Positions 17,200 through 25,750 of a stretch of DNA of 64,000 nucleotides are shown one piece after another. Under the pieces are notes generated by a model that worked only from the letters and a program-made list of their open reading frames with translations, was not told the DNA's origin and searched no databases. The stretch's first letter is position 1. The number at the start of each line of letters is the position of its first letter. The stretch covers positions 48,501-112,500 of the forward strand of contig NZ_DYHZ01000001.1 in assembly GCF_020723905.1 (NCBI RefSeq), read 5' to 3'. The translations under genes were made by a program, and so were the position numbers. Source of the DNA: Anaerolinea thermophila. GTDB lineage: Bacteria > Chloroflexota > Anaerolineae > Anaerolineales > Anaerolineaceae.

Positions 17200-17936
17200 G
17201 GCGCCAGACATTATCCTTTCCTACCCCCTGGATGAACGCGGCAGGAACGCTGGGGTTTTTGCCTGCCAAAGGGTGGAGCCTGCCAGAAGAGCAGGGCGTT
17301 TTTGTCACCAATCCCATCTCCATGGCTCCACGAATGCCTGCCAGCCAGCGTACCGTGCTTTCCGACAGAGGAAGTCTGCTCATGCACAGCGGCTTACCCA
17401 ACCCGGGATTGGTTTCTGCTCTGCGAAGATATGGGAAACGCTGGGAAAAAGCCCCTCTGCCGGTGTGGATCCATCTCATTCCCCAGTCCCCGGCAGAATG
17501 CCGTCAGATGATTCAACAGGTAGAGAATTACACAGCAGTCGATGCTATTGAAATTAGCCTGCCGCCTCACCTTTCTTTAGAGGACAAACAGGCATTTTTT
17601 CCTGCGCTGGACAGTGAATTGCCCATTATCCTTGCCCTGCCCCTGAACGAAGGTGAAAATTTTCCCATTCCGCTGGACCGCATCGACGCTGTCACGCTCA
17701 CCACCCCACGCGGGTTGCTCCCCAGCCCCTCTGGTAGTTTACTAGAAGGCAGGTTGTACAGTTCCGCAATCTTTCCGATGATGGTATATGCGGTAAGGCG
17801 TCTTAATCAGCGCGGTGTTCCTGTGATCGTCGGAGCCGGTGTGTACCGGCGCATTCACGCCCGGCACCTGTTACAGGCAGGCGCGCTGGCAATTCAGTTT
17901 GATACCGTCCTCTGGAAAGGCTTTTTGAATGATTAA
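17196..17936 (+). CDS. Degenerate dihydroorotate-dehydrogenase-like protein
   Basis: 246 residues, shorter than PyrD (about 300). The TIM-barrel order of PyrD is recognisable: [11 protein letters not shown] at the N-terminus, [17 protein letters not shown] (where PyrD has the catalytic NISCPN), [10 protein letters not shown] (where PyrD has an active-site Lys), a loop [22 protein letters not shown], and [11 protein letters not shown] followed by [13 protein letters not shown]. The catalytic Cys/Ser and Lys are gone, so it is unlikely to oxidise dihydroorotate. It may keep FMN or act as a scaffold for the PyrK-like protein. Convergent with dtd by a 4-base overlap. Confidence 0.65.
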   Translation: MRRQTLSFPTPWMNAAGTLGFLPAKGWSLPEEQGVFVTNPISMAPRMPASQRTVLSDRGSLLMHSGLPNPGLVSALRRYGKRWEKAPLPVWIHLIPQSPAECRQMIQQVENYTAVDAIEISLPPHLSLEDKQAFFPALDSELPIILALPLNEGENFPIPLDRIDAVTLTTPRGLLPSPSGSLLEGRLYSSAIFPMMVYAVRRLNQRGVPVIVGAGVYRRIHARHLLQAGALAIQFDTVLWKGFLND

Positions 17937-18370
17937 AGTTCCAGCAGGATGGTCACAGGACCATCATTGAGGATTTCCACCAGCATCTCAGCGCCAAACT
18001 CGCCCGTTTGAGTGGGAACCCCCTGCTCAGCCAGCGCCCGGGCAAAACAATTCACCAGCGGACGTGCCTTCTCCGGCAATGCCGCATCTGTAAATGAGGG
18101 CCGGCGCCCCTTGCGGGCATCTGCGTACAGGGTGAACTGGGAAACAACCAGCGCCTCACCGCCTATATCCCGCACCGATAGATTCATCTTGCCCTGCTCA
18201 TCTTCAAAAATCCGCAGGAAAGCCACTTTTTCTGCCATCGCCCGGACGGTTTTTTCATCGTCCTGATGCCCAATGCCCGCCAGAATCACCAGACCTTTGC
18301 CAATCTGGGCAATTTTCCGTCCATCAACGGTTACGCTCCCTTGTTTTACCCGCTGTAAAACTGCCCGCAT
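17933..18370 (-). CDS. dtd: D-aminoacyl-tRNA deacylase
   Basis: 145 residues, standard length. Signatures SQFTLYAD (near residue 78) and [11 protein letters not shown] at the C-terminus (the GPVT motif) are intact. The enzyme removes D-amino acids and glycine from mischarged tRNAs. The ATG at 18370 has GGAGGA upstream; the open frame extending to 18475 has none. Monocistronic as far as can be seen. Confidence 0.95.
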   Translation of the reverse strand: MRAVLQRVKQGSVTVDGRKIAQIGKGLVILAGIGHQDDEKTVRAMAEKVAFLRIFEDEQGKMNLSVRDIGGEALVVSQFTLYADARKGRRPSFTDAALPEKARPLVNCFARALAEQGVPTQTGEFGAEMLVEILNDGPVTILLEL

Positions 18371-18549
18371 ACTTTCCTCCAGGGATGAAACAAAGTAAAC
18401 ATGGATGGGCTTAATTTTACCCGAGCAATTCTCAGAAAATGCCGAAAAATCCGATTTCAGGTATACTGATTGCAACTCATGAACTTTAGGTAAAAGGAAC
18501 TTATTCTTTGCAAAAACCGTCTTGGGAAAAGATTACAAGGAGAACATCC

Positions 18550-19536
18550 ATGAAACGCTGGACCATATCCATCATTCTGCTGGTTACTTTCCTTCTGAGC
18601 GGGTGCGTGCTCCCTTCCAGCACGCCGCCCGCCGGTGAAAGCGTCAAACCCACTCTTTCGGACGTGGAGATGCAAACCCAGATCGCTCTGATGCTCACCA
18701 CCATGCCCACTGCCACACCGGAACAGGTATCTGCGCCAACGGCAACTTTACCAGCGGTGATAACCGCCAGCAAACCTCAACCCACATCCATTCCAACCGC
18801 AACGCCTGTGTCTGAAGCGCCTACTCCCACCCCGCTTCCTCCTACTCCGACAGAACTTCCCACCCAGACAGCACCAACCCTTACGGCGACCCCGGCGGGT
18901 CCCACGCCTACCATTTCACCGGATGACCCCCGCAACCGGCTGGGTAGCCCTACAGACACTGATTCCATGGACGATTCGACCCGATGGAACTGGCCCACAG
19001 GAAGCAGCGAATTCACTTCCATTGAGTTTCGGAATGGACAGATGATTTTAACCGGTTTACAGACTAAACTGGGCTGGCGGATCGCCAATCCGCGCGGAGA
19101 AGCGTTCTCTAACCTGTATCTGGAAATGGTGGTGAAAGCCGATTCCTGCACGGGCAATAATCAATTCGGTATGATTGTCCGCGTTCCCGTACTGAAAGAC
19201 GCCAATCAGGGGTATCTTTTCAGTATCCGCTGTGATGGGAAATATTCCTTACGAAAATGGGATGGTACTGTGGGAGAAAAAGGCACACTGACCCGGTTGA
19301 AGGACTGGACAACCAGCACCGCAATAAATACCGGCGCAAATGCCACCAACCGTCTGGGGTTAATGATGATTGGCAACCGCCTGATCATGTACATCAACGG
19401 TACGTTGCTGGGTGAAGTCAGTGATGACTCCTTCCTCAGCGGATATTTTGGCGTGTATGCGGCAAGCGGTTCCTCGGCAGAATCTTTCTCCATTGCCGTG
19501 GATGAGATGTCTTACTGGCTAAACCCGCAACCTTAA
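18550..19536 (+). CDS. Surface lipoprotein with LamG-like beta-sandwich domain
   Basis: 328 residues. Lipoprotein signal with lipobox LLSGC near residue 20, then a long Thr/Pro linker to about residue 130, then a C-terminal domain of about 190 residues resembling concanavalin-like (LamG/DUF1080-type) folds. The pattern GYLFSIRCDGKYSLRKWDG and the later LIMYINGTLLGEV and SGYFGVYA recur in the two pilin-fusion proteins at 53022 and 55331. The ATG at 18550 has AAGGAG upstream. Probably a cell-surface carbohydrate or matrix binder; ligand unknown. Confidence 0.75.
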   Translation: MKRWTISIILLVTFLLSGCVLPSSTPPAGESVKPTLSDVEMQTQIALMLTTMPTATPEQVSAPTATLPAVITASKPQPTSIPTATPVSEAPTPTPLPPTPTELPTQTAPTLTATPAGPTPTISPDDPRNRLGSPTDTDSMDDSTRWNWPTGSSEFTSIEFRNGQMILTGLQTKLGWRIANPRGEAFSNLYLEMVVKADSCTGNNQFGMIVRVPVLKDANQGYLFSIRCDGKYSLRKWDGTVGEKGTLTRLKDWTTSTAINTGANATNRLGLMMIGNRLIMYINGTLLGEVSDDSFLSGYFGVYAASGSSAESFSIAVDEMSYWLNPQP

Positions 19537-19557
19537 TCCTGCAGAATGATGAAAAAC

Positions 19558-19582
19558 AAGCCCCCGCCAGAAGCGGGGGCTT
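19558..19582. terminator. Bidirectional intrinsic terminator
   Basis: Perfect 10-base stem AAGCCCCCGC / GCGGGGGCTT with a 5-base loop, between the convergent lipoprotein and M23 peptidase genes. T runs follow on the plus side and A runs precede it, so it can serve both strands. Confidence 0.85.
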
Positions 19583-19604
19583 TGTTCCTTCAAAACATGC
19601 AACC

Positions 19605-20717
19605 TTATTGTAGATAATCCAGCGGGTTGACAAAAGCGCCCAGATAACGGATTTCAAAGTGCAGGTGCGGTCCGGTGGAATTACCAGTACTTCCCGCATA
19701 GGCGATAACCTGTCCCTTGCTGACGCCCTGTCCGCAGCGCACCAGCAACTGACTGTTGTGGGCATACAGGGTATGGAATCCGTTCCCGTGGTCAATCATC
19801 ACCATCAAGCCATACCCTCCACCAATAGGACCGGAATACACCACTACCCCGCTGTCGGCGGCATAGATGGGCGCTCCCTGGGCAGCGGCAATATCAATCC
19901 CCAGATGCCCGGACCAGAACGTGTTACCGGAGATGGAATGATTGTCAGCGGGCCACATAAAGTATCCTGTTCCATATACATTGACTCCGCTGGTGTCACA
20001 GGCGGCGTTGACGGTCTTGTTTGCGCCGGAATTCGCGCGCCAGATGGTTGGCACCACCCACGAACGCATTTCCCGCTGACCGTTGGGAATCATGACCGGT
20101 TTACCGGCAACCAGTTTAGGGTCAGCAACATCAATGCGATTAGCGGGCCAGGAAATGATATCTTCTGGAGTGGCTTTGAATTTTCTGGCAACTTCTTCAA
20201 TGGTTTCTCCAGGTTTTGGCTCGTACAAGACACCATCCACTGCCGGGATGATGAGTTCCTGCCCAATTGAGAGCATATTTGGATTATCGTTCAGCAGGTT
20301 GTAGTTTGCCCAAAGCACCGTCTCCGGTTTCAAGTTGAACTGTTTGGCAATGCTGAAAACCGAATCTCCCGCCTGCACCACGTATTTTTGCGGCTCAGTG
20401 CGGGGACGAGACGGCACCAGCGTATCCAGTTCTGTTACCCGGGAAACAGACACCGGTTGACGAAAAGTCAAATCCGGTAACGCGGCTTCCGACTGGGAAC
20501 CAGCGGGCAGAACCTTTGCCAGGTCCATTTGACGGTCTGCGCTGGTACGAGCCGCTTCCACAACACCCACTTTGAGTAAAACGACATAACCCAGCCACGC
20601 CACCATCAGTACAGCCAGGATCCAGGATAACCAGTAAGTAAACCCCAGACGAGAAGGATTTTCCTTTTCCGGAGTTTCCGGCAAGGAAGAAACAGAACCT
20701 GTCATTTTATGAATCAT
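19605..20717 (-). CDS. LysM and M23 peptidase, membrane-anchored
   Basis: 370 residues: cytosolic N-terminus, one membrane helix at about residues 27-50, one clear LysM (KYVVQAGDSVFSIAKQFNL, ending IGQELIIPA) and a second, weaker LysM-like repeat, then an M23 zinc endopeptidase domain with HLGID, a central MIDHGNGFHTLYAH and HLHFE. It should cleave peptidoglycan cross-bridges outside the membrane. The start overlaps the rho stop (ATGA), so its expression is coupled to rho. Confidence 0.9.
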   Translation of the reverse strand: MIHKMTGSVSSLPETPEKENPSRLGFTYWLSWILAVLMVAWLGYVVLLKVGVVEAARTSADRQMDLAKVLPAGSQSEAALPDLTFRQPVSVSRVTELDTLVPSRPRTEPQKYVVQAGDSVFSIAKQFNLKPETVLWANYNLLNDNPNMLSIGQELIIPAVDGVLYEPKPGETIEEVARKFKATPEDIISWPANRIDVADPKLVAGKPVMIPNGQREMRSWVVPTIWRANSGANKTVNAACDTSGVNVYGTGYFMWPADNHSISGNTFWSGHLGIDIAAAQGAPIYAADSGVVVYSGPIGGGYGLMVMIDHGNGFHTLYAHNSQLLVRCGQGVSKGQVIAYAGSTGNSTGPHLHFEIRYLGAFVNPLDYLQ

Positions 20718-21991
20718 AGATCCTCGGTCAGAGTCTCCAGGAATTCCATGTTATTGCGCGTTTTGATCATGCGCTGTAAGATGGCTTCCGTTGCCACAGC
20801 AGGATCCATTCCCGCCCCCTGAGGAGGATTGCCAATCATTTGCAGATACATGCGGCGCATCAGCCAGACCCGCTGGAGTTCATCGGGACTGAGCAACAAA
20901 TCTTCACGGCGGGTCGAGGATCGTTCGATATCCAGGGCAGGGAAAATGCGCCGTTCTTGCAGACGCCGCGAGAGGTGCAGTTCCATGTTACCGGTACCTT
21001 TAAACTCCTCGTACACGACATCATCCAGACGGGAACCGGTGTCCACCAGGGCAGTTGCAATGATGGTCAACGAACCGCCTTCCTCAAGGTTGCGCGCCGC
21101 GCCAAAGAAACGCTTGGGAGGATACAACGCAGATGGATCCATACCCCCGGAGAGCGTGCGCCCGGATGGGGTGACGACAAGGTTGTAAGCCCGCGCCAGC
21201 CGGGTAAGCGAGTCCATCAAAATCACCACATCACGCCCGGTTTCGACCAGGCGTTTGGCGCGCTCCAGCGCAATTTCGGCGGCGCGCACGTGACTGGTCA
21301 CCGGTTCATCGAAGGTAGAAGCAATCACTTCGCCATCTACAGAACGATCCATGTCGGTGACCTCTTCAGGACGCTCACCGATCAAGGTAATCATCAAATG
21401 CACTTCCGGATAGTTCTTAGAAATGGCGTTGGCTACCTGCTTCAAAATGGTGGTCTTGCCGGCTTTCGGGGGAGAGACAATCATCCCGCGCTGACCACGT
21501 CCAATGGGAGCGATGAGGTTTATCAAGCGGGTCGCCAGGATATTGCGGTCTGTTTCCAGGTCATAGCGCTTGTCGGGGAAAATAGGGGTCAAATTCTCAA
21601 AATTTGGACGACGGCGGGCTTCTTCAGCGGGCAAACCATTAATGCTTTCTACTTTGACCAGCCCGTAATGCCGTTCGCCTTCCCGCGGGGGACGTACATG
21701 CCCGATAACCAGATCACCGCTACGCAATTCGTACCGGCGCAACTGAGCCTGAGAGACATAGACATCATCAGGACCCACCCGGTAATCACTGCGAAGGAAT
21801 CCAATGCCTTCGTTCATGATTTCAAGAATGCCCCCACGAACTTCCAAGCCTTCCCGCTCGGCTTCAGCCTGTCGAATTTTAATCAACAGCATTTCCTTTT
21901 TGAGACGGTTGGCATTAGGAATATTCAACTCCTCCCCCAACTGTCTCAGCCTGGACAGGGGTTCTTTTTCCAATTCAAGGATATTCATCAT
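20714..21991 (-). CDS. rho: Transcription termination factor Rho
   Basis: 425 residues, full length. N-terminal helical domain, cold-shock-type RNA-binding part (GFLRSDYRVGPDDVYVSQAQ), Walker A PPKAGKTTILKQ, Walker B VVILMDSLTRLARAYN, Q-loop and R-loop regions (SGGMDPSALYPPKRFFGAAR). It is the hexameric RNA helicase that ends transcription. Two ATGs lie at the start. The gene has a long untranslated leader and its own promoter, and continues into the M23 peptidase gene. Confidence 0.97.
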   Translation of the reverse strand: MMNILELEKEPLSRLRQLGEELNIPNANRLKKEMLLIKIRQAEAEREGLEVRGGILEIMNEGIGFLRSDYRVGPDDVYVSQAQLRRYELRSGDLVIGHVRPPREGERHYGLVKVESINGLPAEEARRRPNFENLTPIFPDKRYDLETDRNILATRLINLIAPIGRGQRGMIVSPPKAGKTTILKQVANAISKNYPEVHLMITLIGERPEEVTDMDRSVDGEVIASTFDEPVTSHVRAAEIALERAKRLVETGRDVVILMDSLTRLARAYNLVVTPSGRTLSGGMDPSALYPPKRFFGAARNLEEGGSLTIIATALVDTGSRLDDVVYEEFKGTGNMELHLSRRLQERRIFPALDIERSSTRREDLLLSPDELQRVWLMRRMYLQMIGNPPQGAGMDPAVATEAILQRMIKTRNNMEFLETLTEDL

Positions 21992-22169
21992 AGTTGACGA
22001 TTGTACTGAACTCCGTTCGATGAGGTTTTAACAGGCGTTTCGACCTGCCAGCGCAGGAAGAGAGGTTGAATTGTCAGGATGGTTCGGGATCAGCGCAGGC
22101 TCCTGCCCCCCAATAACCGACAGGGAATGCCTTCAACGAAGTAAAGAAGAAATACTTTGCTCTGAGCGC

Positions 22170-22198
22170 ATTATAGCAAGGATTTATCATTCGCGCAA
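22170..22198 (-). promoter_or_regulatory. Promoter of rho
   Basis: On the minus strand TTGCGC and a perfect TATAAT are separated by 17 bases. Transcription would start near 22163, about 170 bases before the rho start codon. Confidence 0.6.
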
Positions 22199-22281
22199 GT
22201 TCCGAAACCACCAAAATTGTACCAATGAGAGGTTTTATGCCAGAAAAAGCCTTTTTTTTCACTGTTGAAAGTTTTTAAGTT

Positions 22282-22314
22282 GCCGCCCCCCTCCACCGGA
22301 AAGAGAGGGGCGGC
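22282..22314 (-). terminator. GC-rich hairpin downstream of htrA
   Basis: GCCGCCCC pairs perfectly with GGGGCGGC across a 17-base loop, 34 bases past the htrA stop. No good T run follows on the minus strand, so it may terminate weakly or just stabilise the 3' end. Confidence 0.45.
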
Positions 22315-22347
22315 TTTCTCAGGAGGAGACAGAAACCCTGTAACTGG

Positions 22348-23982
22348 TTATGGACGAGCCTCCAAAGTGACTTCTACTGTGCGCTCTCGACCGTTACGCA
22401 GGATAGTCACATTGACCACATCACCCGGCGAGTGTTGCGCCAGCACATCCTGCAAATCTTTCAAACTGGTTATGGCTTGATCGTCAATGGCAAGGATGAC
22501 ATCTCCGCCTGCCAGCACCATCCGCCCATTGATGGACACCGGGCGGGTTCCGCCCCGCAAACCGGCTTTATCTGCCGGGCTGTCTGCCTGCACGCGCTGG
22601 ATAAGGATACCCGTGGTGTCTTTAGGCAGTTTCAACCCCTCAACCAGGGCTTCATCCAGCACAATGCCGGTAATGCCCAGATAGACTTCGCCAGAAGCGG
22701 CACGGGCGCGGCTGCTACCAGACGGACGAGCCTCCAGAGTCACCGAGATGGTCTTTTCCTTCCCATCACGCAGGATGGTGATGTCCACCGTATCGCCAAC
22801 GCTGGCTTTTGTTGCGAGGTACGCAATCACATCCTCGATGGTCTGGGTAGGCTCACCGTTGATGGCAGTGATGACATCTCCACCCACCATGGCAGTAATG
22901 CCATCCAGTTCCACCCTCTCTTTACTCCCGCGTAAGCCGGCTTTATCAGCAGGGCTATCCGGGGTAACGTCAATAATCAACGCACCACGTTGCTCTGGAT
23001 CCAGATCCATGGCTCTGGCTATGGATGGGGTGAGCGAAGTGCCGGTAATACCCAGCCAGGCATGTTCATATTTACCATTTGCAATCAAAGAAGGCACAAC
23101 CTTGCTGACAATTACGGAAGGGATGACGAAACCAATACCTGCGTTGGAACGCGTGGTGGATTCAATCGCCGCGGTTACTCCCAGTACATTGCCCTGCGCA
23201 TCCACCAGCACGCCGCCCGAGTTCCCCGGGTTAATCGGCGCATCGGTCTGAATAACTTCAGGGATGGAATAGCGTGTTTCCCCGGCGGGCAGAGTTCGCC
23301 CTGTAGCGCTGACAATACCTGCCGTCATGGTGTTGGACAAACCAAAGGGATTCCCAATGGCAATGGCTAACTGTCCAACCCGTACCTGTGACGAATCCGC
23401 CAGCGTGACCGGTACAAGCCTATTCGCAGAAACGTCCACCTTGATGACCGCAAGGTCGGTGTACGGATCAGCGCCCACCAGTTCAGCGGGGACGGTGTAA
23501 CCATCGGAGAAGGTTACCTCGATTTTATCCGCCCCCTCCACAACGTGATTGTTGGTAACGATGTGCCCTTCTTGATCCCAGACAAAACCAGAACCCAGCC
23601 CTTCCTGAATTTGCGGCGTATCGGGCAAATCACTGAAGGGATCAAAGAAAAACGGGAAATCCGGGAACGAGTGCGGCACCACCGAAACCTCGGTGACCAC
23701 ACGAATACTGACCACTGAAGGATTGACCTTCTGGTACACCTGTTCGAGAGTGCCTTCATAGGCAGCCAGCACTCCACTTGCCCCGGGAGCCACTGCAACA
23801 GGTGTGGGGACAGTCTCCTGGGCAAGCGGCGTGGCTTCCTCCGTTTTTGAGGCTTGATTCCCGGTTTTCACGAAGGGAAGGGAATCCACAATTGAAGGAA
23901 AAGCATTACACGCTGTTAACGAGAAAACGACCAGGAGAATCAGACCCGTTTTGAAGATTGAACGCCATGATATCTTATCCAT
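22348..23982 (-). CDS. HtrA/DegP-type serine protease lipoprotein with two PDZ domains
   Basis: 544 residues. Lipobox FSLTACN, so a Cys-anchored lipoprotein, where most HtrA proteins have a membrane helix or cleaved signal. Trypsin-like domain with intact triad: VTNNHVV (His), YTDLAVIK (Asp) and NPGNSGGVL (Ser). Two C-terminal PDZ domains follow, each with a DSPADKAGLRG-type segment. It degrades or refolds damaged exported proteins. The start at 23982 has GGAGGG upstream. A small membrane-protein gene lies 22 bases upstream and a two-component system further upstream, suggesting envelope-stress control. Confidence 0.93.
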   Translation of the reverse strand: MDKISWRSIFKTGLILLVVFSLTACNAFPSIVDSLPFVKTGNQASKTEEATPLAQETVPTPVAVAPGASGVLAAYEGTLEQVYQKVNPSVVSIRVVTEVSVVPHSFPDFPFFFDPFSDLPDTPQIQEGLGSGFVWDQEGHIVTNNHVVEGADKIEVTFSDGYTVPAELVGADPYTDLAVIKVDVSANRLVPVTLADSSQVRVGQLAIAIGNPFGLSNTMTAGIVSATGRTLPAGETRYSIPEVIQTDAPINPGNSGGVLVDAQGNVLGVTAAIESTTRSNAGIGFVIPSVIVSKVVPSLIANGKYEHAWLGITGTSLTPSIARAMDLDPEQRGALIIDVTPDSPADKAGLRGSKERVELDGITAMVGGDVITAINGEPTQTIEDVIAYLATKASVGDTVDITILRDGKEKTISVTLEARPSGSSRARAASGEVYLGITGIVLDEALVEGLKLPKDTTGILIQRVQADSPADKAGLRGGTRPVSINGRMVLAGGDVILAIDDQAITSLKDLQDVLAQHSPGDVVNVTILRNGRERTVEVTLEARP

Positions 23983-24004
23983 AAGCCCTCCTGTAAAGAT
24001 GGGA

Positions 24005-24178
24005 TTATCGGAAGAACCAGCCAAACACATAGAGCAGGAATGCTCCAAACGCCAGTCCCGCCAGCAGGACGGAGAACAACAGCCAGATCCCTTCCCGTAT
24101 GCCGCGGAGCCACATGCGGGGACGCCACCATCTCCATCCATACCGCGGGATTCTCCTCCAGAACATCCGGCGCATCAT
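24005..24178 (-). CDS. 57-residue basic membrane protein upstream of htrA
   Basis: The frame starts with two ATG codons (24178 and 24175) preceded by AGGAG at good spacing, and ends with TAA at 24005, 22 bases before htrA. The first 28 residues are very rich in Arg and Trp (MMRRMFWRRIPRYGWRWW), followed by a single hydrophobic helix of about 25 residues (IWLLFSVLLAGLAFGAFLLY). This predicts a cytosolic basic tail and one membrane pass. Such small proteins often tune a protease or sensor. Function unknown; easily missed because of its size. Confidence 0.65.
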   Translation of the reverse strand: MMRRMFWRRIPRYGWRWWRPRMWLRGIREGIWLLFSVLLAGLAFGAFLLYVFGWFFR

Positions 24179-24285
24179 CGTTTCTCACTCCTTTCTGGTT
24201 TTTCCAGTTCTGAATATACCGATAGATGAAACATCCGTCTTTAAGAGCCCCTCAAGTTAACCTTATGGTTTCCTTAAGAAAAACT

Positions 24286-24311
24286 CCCCCAAACGGTATC
24301 GTCTGGGGGAA
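24286..24311 (-). terminator. Intrinsic terminator of the response regulator/kinase operon
   Basis: On the minus strand TCCCCCAGACG pairs with CGTTTGGGGGA (one G-U) around a 4-base loop, followed directly by GTTTTTCTT. It lies 24 bases after the kinase stop codon. Confidence 0.85.
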
Positions 24312-24334
24312 AGAGACAAACCGGAGCAGATGCT

Positions 24335-25750
24335 TTATTCCTGAAGAGGCAACACAATGGTAAAGGTACTGCCTTCACCTACCTTGCTTTCCACCTCAAT
24401 CCGCCCACCGTGGGCTTTCACCACGTCCCGGGCAATGCTCAACCCCAAGCCCATGCCTTCTACAAAGCGTTTACCCTGCGTGCCGCGATAAAAGGGTGTA
24501 AAAATCTTTTCTAATTCATCAGCCGGAATGCCAGCCCCTGTATCCCGCACAGAAATACGAACTTCGTCCCGGGTTCGAGACACTTCAAAACGAATTTGAC
24601 CGCCAGCAGGGGTAAATTTGACCGCGTTACTCAGCAAATTCCCCACTGCCTGTCCCATCCGCACAGGATCAATGGAGAGCGGGGGTAAGTCCTCGGGGAT
24701 AATGGTTTCCCATTGAATCCCCTGTTCTGCCGCATTCACCTGCCATGGAGCAATCAGTTCACTGAGCCACATCCTGAGATCCAGCGGTTTCCTCTCCAGT
24801 TCCAGATCTCCGAGCACCTGATCATACAGGTGGGCCAGTTCACTTAAGAGGCTTTGCAGACGTACCAGTTCACCCTCCATCCCATTCAATAACTCTCCCG
24901 CCAGGGCTGTGTCATTCACCGCCCCGTTGAGCAAGGCTTGAACCGCCGAGCGCAAAGCCCCTAAAGGACGTCCCAACTCATGCACCAGGTTTGCCAGCAG
25001 TTGACGGCGGGCTTGTTCCAGATTTTTCAGACGCTCCGCCAGCACATTCACCGCTTCTACAAGCATGCGGATTTCCTGAGGTCCTCCCATGGGCACGGCT
25101 TCGGATGGCTCTCCCTGCGCCAGTTGCCTGACTGCCCGGGTAGCACGACTGAGGGGGCGTTCCAAGCCAACCGCCAGTCTCCAACCGAGCAGGGCACCCA
25201 CCGCCAATCCCAGCAAAAGGACTCCAGCAATCAGCAGACGTTGTTGCACGAACTGAGCACCAATATCCTCAAACAGATAAGTGATGCGAACCACCCCGAT
25301 AACTACCCCAAACTGCGTGTCATACACGGGTTCCCATAAATCCAGGGCTTCCCCCCGCAATTGGCGGTTGTAATACACTTTTTGAACGATTTTTCCCTGT
25401 TGTGCTTCTTGCAGGGCAGGGTGAATCAGAAAATCAGTCAAATTCTTTAAATCCGCCGGATCGGTAGATGCCAGCAGGCGTCCGCTGGCGCTGAAGAGCA
25501 TCACCCGCGCCGACAGACGCGGACTGACCTGTGCCAGAATAGTCTGAGCATAGAGAGGGTCGCTCCAGATGCGCAGTTGATCGCGGGTAATTTCCGCGAC
25601 CAGCGCGGCATTCCCTGAATAGGCTTTAAGCAAACCGGGCAAAAGCACACGGGTTTCCAAAAAATAAATCAGGGCAATGCCAATCAACGGAACGACAATC
25701 AAGATGGGGAGCAAATGGCTGAGAATCATGCGAGAGCGTAAAGTTTTCAT
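24335..25750 (-). CDS. Sensor histidine kinase
   Basis: 471 residues: membrane helix near 12-32, an extracytoplasmic sensor of about 140 residues (IWSDPLYAQTILAQVSPRL), second helix near 173-195, HAMP linker, HisKA with ANLVHELGRPLGALRS (phospho-accepting His near residue 255), and an HATPase_c domain with N, G1 and G2 boxes (VGNLLSNAVKFTP, VRDTGAGIP, GMGLGLSIA). Its start overlaps the response-regulator stop by four bases. Neighbouring htrA and the small membrane gene suggest a CpxA/CssS-like envelope-stress role, which is inference. Confidence 0.93.
   Translation of the reverse strand: MKTLRSRMILSHLLPILIVVPLIGIALIYFLETRVLLPGLLKAYSGNAALVAEITRDQLRIWSDPLYAQTILAQVSPRLSARVMLFSASGRLLASTDPADLKNLTDFLIHPALQEAQQGKIVQKVYYNRQLRGEALDLWEPVYDTQFGVVIGVVRITYLFEDIGAQFVQQRLLIAGVLLLGLAVGALLGWRLAVGLERPLSRATRAVRQLAQGEPSEAVPMGGPQEIRMLVEAVNVLAERLKNLEQARRQLLANLVHELGRPLGALRSAVQALLNGAVNDTALAGELLNGMEGELVRLQSLLSELAHLYDQVLGDLELERKPLDLRMWLSELIAPWQVNAAEQGIQWETIIPEDLPPLSIDPVRMGQAVGNLLSNAVKFTPAGGQIRFEVSRTRDEVRISVRDTGAGIPADELEKIFTPFYRGTQGKRFVEGMGLGLSIARDVVKAHGGRIEVESKVGEGSTFTIVLPLQE

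Larger units (their letters stand above)
21992..22347 (-). other. Intergenic region with rho leader
   Basis: About 355 bases without a coding sequence. It holds the rho promoter (22170-22198), a leader of some 170 bases before the rho ATG, and a GC-rich hairpin just after htrA. Within the leader a short palindrome GCAGGAGCCTGC occurs, but I recognise no known riboswitch or leader peptide. Confidence 0.5.

Noticed and set aside
17196..17936. Annotation as pyrD
   Set aside because: Catalytic residues are replaced and the protein is short; only fold-level similarity is supported.
20840..21997. Long open frame on the plus strand opposite rho
   Set aside because: It lies entirely antisense to a textbook rho gene, has no ribosome-binding site and no recognisable domain; it is a by-product of rho codon usage.
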